From: Cryptoclostridium sp036644995
Lineage (GTDB): Bacteria > Bacillota > Dehalobacteriia > UBA7702
Length of the DNA: 64,000 nucleotides
Assembly (NCBI GenBank): GCA_036644995.1
Contig: JAVXOZ010000002.1
Location: 80,691-144,690 of the forward strand
Reading direction: 5' to 3'
This document shows, piece by piece, positions 1-8,177 of the stretch. Every line of letters begins with the position of its first letter. The stretch's first letter is position 1. The notes under the pieces are model-generated. The model saw only the letters and a program-made list of their open reading frames with translations, was not told the origin of the DNA and did no database searches. Made by a program: the position numbers and the translations under genes.

Positions 1-49
1 TAACAAAAGCTGGATGCTAAAACCAGACTGAGCCCCTGAAAATTTTTGT

Positions 50-1003
50 TCATAGTGTACTATTTGTAACCTTTCTGTTTTTAGGATTTATTTTATCTAT
101 AAGCCATTGCCCTTTTTCCATAAATACCACTCCGCCCAAAACTAAAATACAACCGCAAAATTGCCATGGGGTTAAGGTTTCACCTAAGATAACTATTGCC
201 ATGGTAACGCTGAATACAGGGTCTAAGGTAACTACCAAGCTGGCTTCTCCTGCCCCAATATATTGCATACAAACTATGTAAAGTGAATATGCAGTTAAGC
301 CCACCAGTGCCACAATAAAAATAATACCCATGAGCTTGGGTGTCCAATTAAATGTAGCTATTTTGGGGATGCCGACCACAAAAAATATGGGGAAGGCGAT
401 GAAATAACCCCAAGAATTTACCGTCCATCCGGAATAGCTGCGGCTGAGTTTTGCTGCCACAATGGTAAATAATGAGCCAAAAAGACCCGAAGCCAACCCA
501 ATAATTAAGCCAAAAATAACCGAAGGAATCCCAAATACTTTAAAGGTACTCCCCGCTGCAACACTGCCAATTTTAAATACTTCTATAATTAAAATTACAC
601 CCATAAATGCCATGAATGTGGCAATTATTTTAGGGGTGGTGAGTGGTTCTTTTAACATTACCCGAGAAAGCAAAACCGTGAAAACAGGTAATGTGTAAAG
701 TAAAACCGTGGCAATGGCGGCATCTATATAATAAAGTGCACAATAGTTGGTGATGGAGGATAATGCTATACAAGAACCATAGGCAATAAATAAGGGCAAA
801 TCTTTTTTCTTGATATTAAAAACATCCCGAGCAAAAAATATAGCGTATAATAGCACTAAAATTCCGGGTATCATCCCACGGCAACACACCACTACTTGCC
901 AAGGAAAGCCCGTGCCGTAAAGGAGTTTACCCAGTATGGGACCCATGGAATAAGCTAAAGCAGATAGCAAACAAAGCGTTATGCCTTTTTGTTTGTTTTT
1001 CAC
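50..1003 (-). CDS. EamA/DMT-family membrane transporter
   Basis: The 317-residue protein is hydrophobic throughout, with about ten predicted membrane segments arranged as two EamA halves (roughly residues 8-145 and 160-295), the usual size and layout of drug/metabolite transporters. The second half holds the typical GEASLVVTLDPVFS and ILGETLTPWQ stretches. The family exports or imports small metabolites across the cytoplasmic membrane, but the substrate cannot be read from sequence. The gene is transcribed away from lgt. The start ATG at 1003 has a purine-rich AAGGAGAAATT site upstream on the minus strand. It is monocistronic as far as the window shows. Confidence 0.85.
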   Translation of the reverse strand: MKNKQKGITLCLLSALAYSMGPILGKLLYGTGFPWQVVVCCRGMIPGILVLLYAIFFARDVFNIKKKDLPLFIAYGSCIALSSITNYCALYYIDAAIATVLLYTLPVFTVLLSRVMLKEPLTTPKIIATFMAFMGVILIIEVFKIGSVAAGSTFKVFGIPSVIFGLIIGLASGLFGSLFTIVAAKLSRSYSGWTVNSWGYFIAFPIFFVVGIPKIATFNWTPKLMGIIFIVALVGLTAYSLYIVCMQYIGAGEASLVVTLDPVFSVTMAIVILGETLTPWQFCGCILVLGGVVFMEKGQWLIDKINPKNRKVTNSTL

Positions 1004-1094
1004 TGTAATTTCTCCTTTTTTTTTGCTTTTTTTAACTACGAATTATAGTATATCACTTTATATATAAAATGGTAGATAAAAATGAAAATTTTCA

Positions 1095-1123
1095 TTGAAA
1101 ACCCAAGGAAATTTGTTTATACT
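1095..1123 (+). promoter_or_regulatory. Sigma-A type promoter upstream of lgt
   Basis: TTGAAA (1095-1100), a 17-base spacer and TATACT (1118-1123) match the vegetative promoter consensus well. It points toward lgt, whose ATG is 37 bases further on. Confidence 0.6.
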
Positions 1124-1159
1124 TATATATTATAGAAATAATTAAAAAGAGGTGTGTTT

Positions 1160-1903
1160 ATGAATCCCATTGCTTTTACCATTGGGGGTTGGCCTGTGCG
1201 TTGGTACGGAATATCAATTGCCACAGCATTATTGCTGGGGGTTTTTTTAGCTACTTATCTGGGAAAAAAGCGTGGTCTCAACGAGGATAACCTGTGGACT
1301 ATGGTTCTTTGTGCCATACCTGTTGCAGTTATTGGCTCCAGAATATATTACGTTATTTTTGAATGGTCCCACTATGCTGATAATTTGTGGGAAATTTTTG
1401 CCATTTGGCACGGCGGTTTAGCTATCCACGGTACAATTATTGGCGGCACTTTAGCGGTTATTTGCTGCTGTTTGTATTATAAAATGGACTTTTTTGAGGT
1501 TGGGGATTGCTTTGCCCCTGCCTTGGTTTTGGGCCAAGCTATTGGCAGGTGGGGAAATTATTTTAACGGTGAGGCACATGGCTATGCCACGGATTTACCC
1601 TGGGCAATTAATGTGGATGGGGTGATGGTGCACCCTACATTTTTGTATGAATCTTTATGGGATTTGGGGATATTTATTTTGCTGATGGTTCTGTTTAAAA
1701 AGAATAAACAGCGGGGAAATTTGGTTTTGATTTATTTAATGCTTTATTCCGTTGGGCGTTTTTTTATAGAAGTTTTGCGTACCGATAGCTTGATGATAGG
1801 GTTTTTGCGTCAGGCTCAGGTTTTTAGCATTACTTTGTTTGTGGTGGCTTTGGCTGTTTATATTTACCGCAATTTTTATAAGGCAAAAAAAGGTTTAAAA
1901 TAA
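1160..1903 (+). CDS. lgt: Prolipoprotein diacylglyceryl transferase
   Basis: Lgt transfers a diacylglyceryl group from phosphatidylglycerol to the lipobox cysteine of prolipoproteins in the cytoplasmic membrane. The signature GRWGNYFNGEAHG is present around residue 130, together with the HGGLAIHGTIIGG segment and about seven membrane helices; the length (247 aa) is normal. The open frame extends to a GTG at 1154, but ATG 1160 is the better start because AAAGAGGTG lies just upstream. The gene is followed by aroK after a 75-base gap, and both could be read from the promoter at 1095-1123. Confidence 0.95.
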   Translation: MNPIAFTIGGWPVRWYGISIATALLLGVFLATYLGKKRGLNEDNLWTMVLCAIPVAVIGSRIYYVIFEWSHYADNLWEIFAIWHGGLAIHGTIIGGTLAVICCCLYYKMDFFEVGDCFAPALVLGQAIGRWGNYFNGEAHGYATDLPWAINVDGVMVHPTFLYESLWDLGIFILLMVLFKKNKQRGNLVLIYLMLYSVGRFFIEVLRTDSLMIGFLRQAQVFSITLFVVALAVYIYRNFYKAKKGLK

Positions 1904-1978
1904 ACTAAAAAGTGGAATAATCATTAAGGAAGTCGGCTTTTTATAATTTTTTATTGAAAAGTCGGAGTTTAATATGAA

Positions 1979-2473
1979 ATGTATAATATATATTTAATCG
2001 GATTGATGGGGTCGGGGAAAACTGCCATTGGCAAAATTTTGGCAAAAAAAATTCACCGTCGCTTTGTGGATACCGATGGAAAAATAGAAAAAGAATATAA
2101 CTTGCCTGTGGCAAAGATTTTTGCCAACATGGGGGAGGCTGCCTTTCGTGATAAAGAAACCGAGGTTCTGCGTGATTTATCTAAGCGGAAAAACCGAGTG
2201 GTTTCCACGGGTGGTGGTGCTGTTTTGCGTAAAGAAAACATTGATTTAATGAGAAAAAGCGGCAAGGTAATTTGGCTGAAACGTCGCCCGGAATTAATAT
2301 TAACCGGTACACGGATTCATTTGCGACCCCTATTGGCAAAAGACCCCAATAAAATTTACGATATTGCCATAGAGAGAGAGCCTCTCTATGAAGCAGCCTG
2401 CGATTTTGTGGTAATAAACGAAGGCGATAAACATAAAACCGTAGCGGACATATTAAAAAAGCTGCGAAAATAG
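1979..2473 (+). CDS. aroK: Shikimate kinase
   Basis: Shikimate kinase phosphorylates shikimate at the 3-OH in the chorismate pathway. The P-loop GLMGSGKT is at residues 8-15, the substrate-binding VDTD near residue 31, the GGGAV loop near 78 and a lid-region arginine (HLRPLL) near 115. The length of 164 aa is typical for a monofunctional enzyme. ATG 1979 is preceded by a weak CGGAG. The last codons and stop lie inside a 22 bp sequence repeated at 2677-2698, so an insertion occurred exactly at the gene end without changing the protein. Confidence 0.93.
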   Translation: MYNIYLIGLMGSGKTAIGKILAKKIHRRFVDTDGKIEKEYNLPVAKIFANMGEAAFRDKETEVLRDLSKRKNRVVSTGGGAVLRKENIDLMRKSGKVIWLKRRPELILTGTRIHLRPLLAKDPNKIYDIAIEREPLYEAACDFVVINEGDKHKTVADILKKLRK

Positions 2474-2698
2474 GTTTAAAGAACCCTTATTCAGTAACTA
2501 AAACCGAAAAAGTATTAAATTAAATACAGAGATTAACATAGTACGAGTTCTATTTTAGTAAAGAAACCCAATCTCCTCCCACCGCAGCAGGGGGAAGTTT
2601 GAAGGGGGAGAAGCTCCCACCTTCATTATACTAATAGCAAAAATCTTCGAAATCGGCAAAAGAATTTTTTGGATTTTATTAAAAAAGCTGCGAAAATA
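2451..2698. mobile_element. About 204 bp insertion bounded by a perfect 22 bp direct repeat
   Basis: Positions 2451-2472 and 2677-2698 are identical (starting TATTAAAAAAGC and ending GAAAATA). The intervening 204 bases interrupt what looks like the original aroK terminator, whose right half now lies at 2681-2722. The insert contains a short inverted repeat around GGGGGAGAAGCTCCC and no gene. It shares no clear sequence with the palindromic element family found elsewhere in the window. It could be a non-autonomous mobile element or a remnant. Confidence 0.6.
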
Positions 2699-2722
2699 AA
2701 AAGGAATTTTGTCGCTTTTTTA
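2681..2722 (+). terminator. Displaced aroK terminator
   Basis: AAAAAAGC..CGAAAAT pairs imperfectly with ATTTTG..GCTTTTTT and ends in a T-run. In the uninterrupted arrangement this hairpin would begin inside the last aroK codons. Confidence 0.55.
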
Positions 2723-2783
2723 GGTCTTTTTTCCCTCTGATTTATATATAATTTATATAAACATAATTGGTCGGAGGGTGCTT

Positions 2784-3038
2784 ATGAATTGGGAAGATAG
2801 CTTTTACCCTTTGGTTGCCGGGAGTTTTCACCGATTGCCCGAAGAAATAAACGAAAATACTCGCTTTAAAAAAGATTTAAAAGTGGATTCCTTGGGCTTT
2901 TTGGAAATGATTTTAAATGTGGAATGCTATTATCACTGTGTTTTAGATGATGAGCTTTTGTCTTTGGTTATCACTGTGGGTGATTTAAAAAGACTTTTAG
3001 GTAGAAAAATAGCAGGAATGGTTGGAGTTTATGAGTGA
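2784..3038 (+). CDS. Acyl-carrier-protein-like protein
   Basis: The 84-residue acidic protein has the four-helix carrier-protein pattern with the phosphopantetheine attachment motif DSLGFLEM; the modifiable serine is Ser36. It is divergent (VECYYHCVLDD after helix II), so it is not obviously the fatty-acid synthase AcpP. ATG 2784 has TCGGAGGGTG immediately upstream and is preferred to the in-frame GTG at 2778. It overlaps the next gene by 8 bases, suggesting co-translation with two FAD oxidoreductases. No synthase partner is visible in this window. Confidence 0.7.
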   Translation: MNWEDSFYPLVAGSFHRLPEEINENTRFKKDLKVDSLGFLEMILNVECYYHCVLDDELLSLVITVGDLKRLLGRKIAGMVGVYE

Positions 3039-4299
3039 TATTTTAAATAAAAAATACCATATAGCCATTATTGGCGGTGGTGCTTCGGGGCTGGCAGCGG
3101 CTATTGCTGCGAAAAAAACAGCCACGGCGGATTTATCCGTGGCTGTTTTTGAACGACAACTTAGAGTGGGGAAAAAATTGATAGCCACAGGCAATGGACG
3201 CTGCAACTATACCAATGTGAGTACCAAAGCCGAAAATTATAATTTTTCTGCCCGAGAATTTGCAAAAATTGCCTTATCTAAATTTACACCGGAAAATAAT
3301 ATCTCCTTCTTTGAAAAATTGGGGATTTATCCTGATTATGAGGAAAATGGCAAGGTTTACCCTTATAGTCACCAATCATCATCCTTCGTGGATGTGCTGC
3401 GGTTCAGTGCTGAAAACTTGGGCATTGAAATAATAACCGAAACTGAGGTACAAGCTGTAAAACCCCATGGCATCTACTTTAAAGTCGCCACTGATATGGG
3501 GGATTTTGAAGCGAAAAAAGTTATTTTTGCCACAGGTGGCATGGCTTCCCCGGATTTGGGGGGCACCGTTAAAGGCTATAATTTGGCAAGGAGTATGGGG
3601 CACAGTGTTGGTGATTTATCACCTGCATTGGTTCAGATTAAAACCGAAAATGATCTGCCCAAATCTTTAAAAGGTATAAAATTTTGGGGTAATGCCACTT
3701 TGAAATCCGCAGATAAAATTTTAGGAGAAGAACAAGGGGAAATATTATTTGCGGAATATGGGCTTTCGGGTTTGCCTATTTTGCAGCTTTCCTGCTATTT
3801 GGTGGGACAGCCCTTGGGGGATGTTTGGGTTTTTTTGGATTTTTTCCCTAAAATCAGTAAAAATGAATTAATCGAAATACTTAAGGAACGTCAAAAATTA
3901 TTGGGACATTTGACTTTGGAAAATTATTTTACGGGATTTATGAATAAAAAAACAGCCCAGCTTTTACTGAAACGCATTTTGGACAGGCAGTTGAGTTTTA
4001 AGGTTGAGGATTTATCTACAGAGGATATTTTCCGCATAGCTTCAGGGGTAAAAGGGTTTAAATTAGCTGTGCAGGGTGTTACCGGTTGGAAAAATGCCCA
4101 AGTTACCGCCGGTGGTGTGGCAACCGCTGAGGTGTTTAATGAGAGTATGGAAAGTAAAATTGTACAGGGCATATATTTTTGCGGTGAATTGTTGGATGTT
4201 AATGGAGATTGCGGCGGCTTTAATTTGCAATGGGCTTGGAGCAGCGGTAGGCTCAGTGGAGAAAGTGCGGTAAAGGCATTGGGTATGGAAAATGATTAG
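3031..4299 (+). CDS. BaiN/HI0933-family FAD-dependent oxidoreductase
   Basis: The N-terminal IIGGGASGLAAAI is the FAD-binding Rossmann motif, followed by the GKKLIATGNGRCNYTN stretch characteristic of the HI0933/YhiN/BaiN flavoprotein family. The C-terminus has the closing FAD motif with FCGELLDVNGDCGGFNLQWAW. About 422 residues, normal for the family. The substrate is unknown for most members; some reduce enone-type bonds in bile acids. ATG 3031 was chosen over the upstream in-frame TTG at 3022. The stop overlaps the start of the next oxidoreductase by 8 bases, so the three genes 2784-5869 form one operon. Confidence 0.85.
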   Translation: MSDILNKKYHIAIIGGGASGLAAAIAAKKTATADLSVAVFERQLRVGKKLIATGNGRCNYTNVSTKAENYNFSAREFAKIALSKFTPENNISFFEKLGIYPDYEENGKVYPYSHQSSSFVDVLRFSAENLGIEIITETEVQAVKPHGIYFKVATDMGDFEAKKVIFATGGMASPDLGGTVKGYNLARSMGHSVGDLSPALVQIKTENDLPKSLKGIKFWGNATLKSADKILGEEQGEILFAEYGLSGLPILQLSCYLVGQPLGDVWVFLDFFPKISKNELIEILKERQKLLGHLTLENYFTGFMNKKTAQLLLKRILDRQLSFKVEDLSTEDIFRIASGVKGFKLAVQGVTGWKNAQVTAGGVATAEVFNESMESKIVQGIYFCGELLDVNGDCGGFNLQWAWSSGRLSGESAVKALGMEND

Positions 4300-5869
4300 A
4301 ATAGATGAAATAAAGCTTCCTATAAATTATAGCGATGTTGATTTGTATAATGCCGTTGCCAAACGGCTTAAATCTAAAGTGGGACAATTTAAAAATGTAA
4401 AATTGGTGCGGAAGTCCATGGATGCCCGAAAAAAAGAGCAAATTCACTTTGTGGTAGGGGTAACCTTGGATTTTGTGGGAAATGAAGATAAAAAGATTAA
4501 GCAGCTAAAAGATAAGAAAATAACTAAAGCTGTAAATTTCTCCTATAAAATGCCCATGGTGGATTATGGTGGCAGATATAGACCTGTGGTGGTTGGTGCA
4601 GGGCCATGCGGTATATTTGCCGCTTTGGTTTTAGCTGAAGCAGGGCTTAAACCCTTGGTGATTGAAGGTGGCAAAGATGTTGTTGAGCGTAAAAAAGATG
4701 TGGAAAACTTTTGGCAAAAGGGGCTTTTTTCACCTTCCAGCAATGTGCAATTTGGTGAAGGTGGTGCAGGGGCTTTCTCCGATGGGAAGTTAACCACAGG
4801 CACTAAGGATTTGCGGCATCGCCGTATTTTGGCGGATTTTGTTAAAGCCGGAGCACCTGAAGAAATATTGTATTTAGCCAAACCCCATATAGGCTCGGAT
4901 AATTTACCACATGTGGTGGAAAATTTGCGGCGGCGCATAGAGAATTTGGGTGGGGAATATCGTTTTTCTACTTTGTTAAAGGACATAATTGTGGAAAAAA
5001 ATGCCGTTACAGGTATTGTGGTGGAAAGTGATTTGGGTACGGAAACTTGGGATTGCGACCGCTTGATTTTGGCTTTGGGGCACAGTGCCCGTAATACATA
5101 TGAAATGCTATACAGCCATGGTGTGGCTATGGAGCCCAAGGCTTTTTCCTTGGGAGTTCGTATTGAACACAGCCAAAGTGCAATAAATATTGCTCAATTT
5201 GGGGTAGATGAATTTGGGGCGGCGGATTATAAATTGGCGGTGCATTTGCCCAATGGTCGCTCCGCTTACACTTTTTGTATGTGCCCCGGTGGGGTTGTGG
5301 TTGGTGCAGCATCGGAAAATGGTGGTGTGGTAACCAACGGCATGAGTGTTTTTGCCCGAGATGGAGTAAATGCCAACAGTGCTTTGTTAATTGGGGTTAC
5401 GCCCCAAGATTTTCCCGGGGAGGAGCCTTTGGCGGGAATGCGGTGGCAAAGGGATATTGAGGCAAAAGCTTTTTTGGCAGGGGGCGGTGATTTTGGGGCA
5501 CCATGCCAAAGATTAGGGGATTTTATGGAGTATCGTCCCAGTTTGAGCTGTGGAAAAATTTTGCCTACATATTTACCACGGGTGCAAATGGGAGAGGTTG
5601 CTTCTTGTCTTCCTGATTTTATTGGCGAGAGCATTGCCATGGCTATACCGCTATTGGCAGCTAAGCTAAAAATATTTGATGACCCCGATGCTTTGCTTAC
5701 CGCACCGGAAACACGCAGCTCTGCCCCTGTGAAAATTCTTAGAGATGAAGGTGGGGAAAGCAGTATAAAGGGGCTTTACCCAGCAGGGGAAGGCAGTGGC
5801 TATGCAGGTGGTATTATGTCCTCGGCGGCGGATGGCTTGAAAATTGGAGAAAATGTTTTAAAATTTTAA
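4292..5869 (+). CDS. COG2509-type FAD-dependent dehydrogenase
   Basis: A large (525 aa) FAD protein with an N-terminal domain of about 85 residues, then the dinucleotide motif VVGAGPCGIFAALVLAEAG and the NVQFGEGGAGAFSDGKL segment typical of the uncharacterised COG2509 dehydrogenases. The C-terminal GLYPAGEGSGYAGGIMSSAADG closes the FAD site. Members are widespread in Clostridia and often described as NAD(P)/FAD-dependent oxidoreductases of unknown substrate. It overlaps the preceding flavoprotein gene by 8 bases, indicating translational coupling. Confidence 0.85.
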   Translation: MIRIDEIKLPINYSDVDLYNAVAKRLKSKVGQFKNVKLVRKSMDARKKEQIHFVVGVTLDFVGNEDKKIKQLKDKKITKAVNFSYKMPMVDYGGRYRPVVVGAGPCGIFAALVLAEAGLKPLVIEGGKDVVERKKDVENFWQKGLFSPSSNVQFGEGGAGAFSDGKLTTGTKDLRHRRILADFVKAGAPEEILYLAKPHIGSDNLPHVVENLRRRIENLGGEYRFSTLLKDIIVEKNAVTGIVVESDLGTETWDCDRLILALGHSARNTYEMLYSHGVAMEPKAFSLGVRIEHSQSAINIAQFGVDEFGAADYKLAVHLPNGRSAYTFCMCPGGVVVGAASENGGVVTNGMSVFARDGVNANSALLIGVTPQDFPGEEPLAGMRWQRDIEAKAFLAGGGDFGAPCQRLGDFMEYRPSLSCGKILPTYLPRVQMGEVASCLPDFIGESIAMAIPLLAAKLKIFDDPDALLTAPETRSSAPVKILRDEGGESSIKGLYPAGEGSGYAGGIMSSAADGLKIGENVLKF

Positions 5870-5914
5870 AATGTCTCTTGTGTAAAACAAGAAACACGGT
5901 TACAATATATATAT

Positions 5915-6045
5915 AGGCTGTGGATAAAGTTTGATATTTGGCAAAATCCCTTCCCACCCACTGCTTATGTACATATAGGTACACTGCACAGTGGCTGTTC
6001 AGGAGTTTTACCGAATCTAAGCCTTTCTTAACAGCCTGACAATCT
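5915..6045. repeat. Palindromic interspersed element, copy A (short form)
   Basis: Starts AGGCTGTGGATAAAG and ends GACAATCT, like the other copies. The outer arms pair with CTTTCTTAACAGCCT, the inner arms carry CACTG/CAGTG, and the centre is a GTAC-containing loop. It lacks the terminal 28-base hairpin of the full-length copies, as if deleted between two TGACA direct repeats. Flanking direct repeats are not clear because the flanks are A/T runs. Confidence 0.8.
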
Positions 6046-6134
6046 GAATTATATAAGGTTACGCAAATTTTTTAGAAACCTAATAACTGTTTTAATTGCT
6101 AACTAAAACCAAATATTTGATATGAGGTGATTTT

Positions 6135-6305
6135 ATGAAAAAATTTATTGGTATTCTCTTGGGAGTGTTGGCATTGTGTGTTTCTGTGGCGGCATTTATC
6201 TATGTTTTTAATGATAAGGAATGTTGCCCCTGTAAAAAGGTAAAAGAATTTTTCACCGAAAAAGATTTCACTGTTCTTCCTATGGAAGAGGATGCTGAGG
6301 TTTAA
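6135..6305 (+). CDS. Small membrane-anchored Cys protein
   Basis: This 56-residue gene has a GAGGTG site 5 bases before its ATG. The N-terminus (MKKFIGILLGVLALCVSV) is a single membrane helix, followed by a short cytosolic or extracellular tail holding the motif KECCPCKKVKEFF. The CCxC cluster could bind metal or form a disulfide. It ends 6 bases before the upstream limit of the ion-channel frame, so the two genes are probably co-transcribed. No family is recognised. Confidence 0.6.
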   Translation: MKKFIGILLGVLALCVSVAAFIYVFNDKECCPCKKVKEFFTEKDFTVLPMEEDAEV

Positions 6306-6344
6306 TTTTAGGTGAATAATACATTTCCGTGGAAGCAATTACAA

Positions 6345-7097
6345 ATGCCCTATGAATTTTTAATGGCGGTTCTTGCTTTTATAAACTTATATTTTTATTA
6401 TTTTGAATTTACCGGCGCATTGGATCCTCAAGGGGTTGAGGTGGCTCATGTTATTGATATTGCTACGATTGTGATTTTTTCCCTTGATTATTTAGTGCGG
6501 CTTTATTTAGCCAAAGATAAAAAACATTATTTACGGCACAATGTTTTGGACCTTATTGCTTTGATTCCTTTAAATCCTGTATTTAGAGGGGCAAGGCTGT
6601 TTCGTTGTGTGGTGCTTTTTGCCAGATTTTTTAAAAGGCTCCGTTCTTTTAGTTCGGTAAATATGTTTCTTTATGTTTCTTTTGGCACTATTGTTGTGCT
6701 TTTAACCTCGGCTTTATTGGTGGCTCCCTTGGAAGGAATGACTTTTTTTGAAGGAATTTGGTGGGGGGTTGTAACCATAGCCACTGTGGGATATGGGGAT
6801 TTTATTCCTGTTACCACTCCGGGGCGGATAATTGCCATGGTTTTAATGTTTACCGGTATTGGTTTTTTGAGTTTTTTAACAGGTACTGTTACCACCCATT
6901 ATGTAAATGCCCGTATGGAAAGGGTGAGTATTCATTCCCAGCGTGGCATTATAAAGCATTATCAAAAACAACTTTATCATTTTGATGATATGACGGGTAA
7001 GGATATAGATGATATGTGCCATGCTTTAAATGCCTTGAAAAGCCAAGATTTAAAGGAAAAGGCGGCTAAGGAAAAGCCTAAAACCATTGGTGACTGA
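6345..7097 (+). CDS. Voltage-gated-type potassium channel
   Basis: A six-helix cation channel: S1-S3 in the first 90 residues, an arginine-rich S4 (RGARLFRCVVLFARFFKRLR), and a pore loop with the K+ selectivity filter TVGYGD. A soluble tail of about 60 residues follows. This is the Kch/KvAP-like architecture; it lets K+ cross the cytoplasmic membrane. The open frame reaches a GTG at 6312 (12 residues more by inference), but ATG 6345 has GGAAG nine bases upstream and looks the better start. It is preceded by the small Cys membrane protein. Confidence 0.85.
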   Translation: MPYEFLMAVLAFINLYFYYFEFTGALDPQGVEVAHVIDIATIVIFSLDYLVRLYLAKDKKHYLRHNVLDLIALIPLNPVFRGARLFRCVVLFARFFKRLRSFSSVNMFLYVSFGTIVVLLTSALLVAPLEGMTFFEGIWWGVVTIATVGYGDFIPVTTPGRIIAMVLMFTGIGFLSFLTGTVTTHYVNARMERVSIHSQRGIIKHYQKQLYHFDDMTGKDIDDMCHALNALKSQDLKEKAAKEKPKTIGD

Positions 7098-7318
7098 TTA
7101 TTTTAGATTTTAACAAATTCTGGTATTGAGATAAAACTTTGAGTTTTTTGAAATATAATATGGAAAAGATAAGGAAATTGCAGTTTTTGGGAATTTGTCG
7201 GTATATGTGATTTTATAAAGCTATGGGTAAAATATTTGGTTTATTGGTCTATATATAAGGAAGAAAAAAATAAATAATTATATTGGGGTTGCCCAGAGTC
7301 CACTTGAGTTTTTTATTG

Positions 7319-7375
7319 AAGTGAATCCTTTTCATTAGACATATGTTTTGTTTAACGAAAGGGATTCACTTTAAT
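7319..7375 (+). terminator. Hairpin downstream of the channel gene
   Basis: A 15-base arm AAGTGAATCCTTTTC (7319-7333) pairs with 7357-7371 with one mismatch around a 23-base loop, followed by TAATTTTTATTT. The loop is long for a terminator. The stretch between the channel stop and this hairpin (7098-7318) shows nothing else. Confidence 0.45.
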
Positions 7376-7511
7376 TTTTATTTAGGGGCTTTTTTATGGT
7401 TAAATAAAGGGTAAAGCCATATTTTTTAATATTAAGAAGTGATGCAATAATAGAGTAAGGCATATTTTTTATTTAAGGGTATAATTTGGCAATAATTGGA
7501 GAACATAATTT

Positions 7512-7891
7512 AGGCTTTGGATAAAGTCTGATATTCGGCAAAATCCCTTCATCGTGACCGCTTATGTACATTTAAGTACACTGCACGTCCCCGATTCCGT
7601 GAGTTTTGCCGAATCTAAGCCTTTCTTCAAAGCCTATGATTAGGATAAAGTCTGATATTCGGCAAAATCCCTTCATCGTGACCGCTTATGTACATTTAAG
7701 TACACTGCACGTCCCCGATTCCGAGAGTTTTACCGAATCTAAGCCTTTCTTCACAGCCTATGATTAGGATAAAGTCTGATATTCGGCAAAATCCCTTCTC
7801 AGCCACTGCTTATGTACATCTATGTACACTGCATAGCCGCTGCTCAGGGAGTTTTGCCGAATCTAAGCCTTTCTTAACAGTCTGACAATCT
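7512..7891. repeat. Palindromic interspersed element, tandem copies B, C, D
   Basis: Three head-to-tail copies: B 7512-7635, C 7642-7759, D 7766-7891. B and C share the arm pair ATCGTGAC/GTCCCCGAT, while D has the CCACTG arms of the other copies. B and C end at AGCCT and are joined by ATGATT; D keeps the common 3' end GACAATCT. The 13 bases GAGAACATAATTT occur at 7499-7511 and again at 7892-7904, directly bordering the array, as expected for a target duplication made before the copies expanded. Confidence 0.8.
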
Positions 7892-7941
7892 GAGAACATA
7901 ATTTTGACTGTTTTATTTTTTTAAGTTTTTTAAGATTAAGG

Positions 7942-7970
7942 TTGACAATTTTGCTTAGTAATGGTATTAT
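7942..7970 (+). promoter_or_regulatory. Strong promoter of rpoBC
   Basis: TTGACA (7942-7947), 17 bases, TATTAT (7965-7970); an alternative TATAAT lies at 7973-7978. It begins just 37 bases after the repeat array and would give an untranslated leader of about 200 bases before rpoB. Confidence 0.8.
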
Positions 7971-8075
7971 ATTATAATGCCTTATTTATACAATAGGTAC
8001 AATAGGCATTGAAATTTGATAATTTTCCATGAGGTGGCTGTCCGGTTTTATTAAGGCTAATTGCCAATGAAACAA

Positions 8076-8141
8076 TTTCTCGGGCTTGCGGTAAGGCGAG
8101 AAATGGACACTTCGGGGTCTTGCGGTAAGGCTTTGAAAAGT
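8076..8141 (+). promoter_or_regulatory. Structured rpoB leader with two related hairpins
   Basis: The 13-mer CTTGCGGTAAGGC occurs at 8085-8097 and 8119-8131. The first copy is closed by TTTCTCG (8076-8082) and CGAGAAA (8097-8103), the second by ACTT/AAGT (8109-8112, 8138-8141). Two similar stem-loops in the 5' untranslated region of an RNA-polymerase operon suggest a regulatory or processing element. I do not recognise a known leader family. Confidence 0.45.
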
Positions 8142-8177
8142 CTCTCTTAATTAAATATTTGAGAGGTGGTTTGCTAC

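Noticed and set aside
462..698. 78-codon frame antisense to the EamA gene
   Set aside because: Low-complexity shadow of membrane codons, no ribosome site.
4564..5139. 191-codon frame antisense to the COG2509 gene
   Set aside because: Shadow frame of a well-conserved flavoprotein, no start signals.
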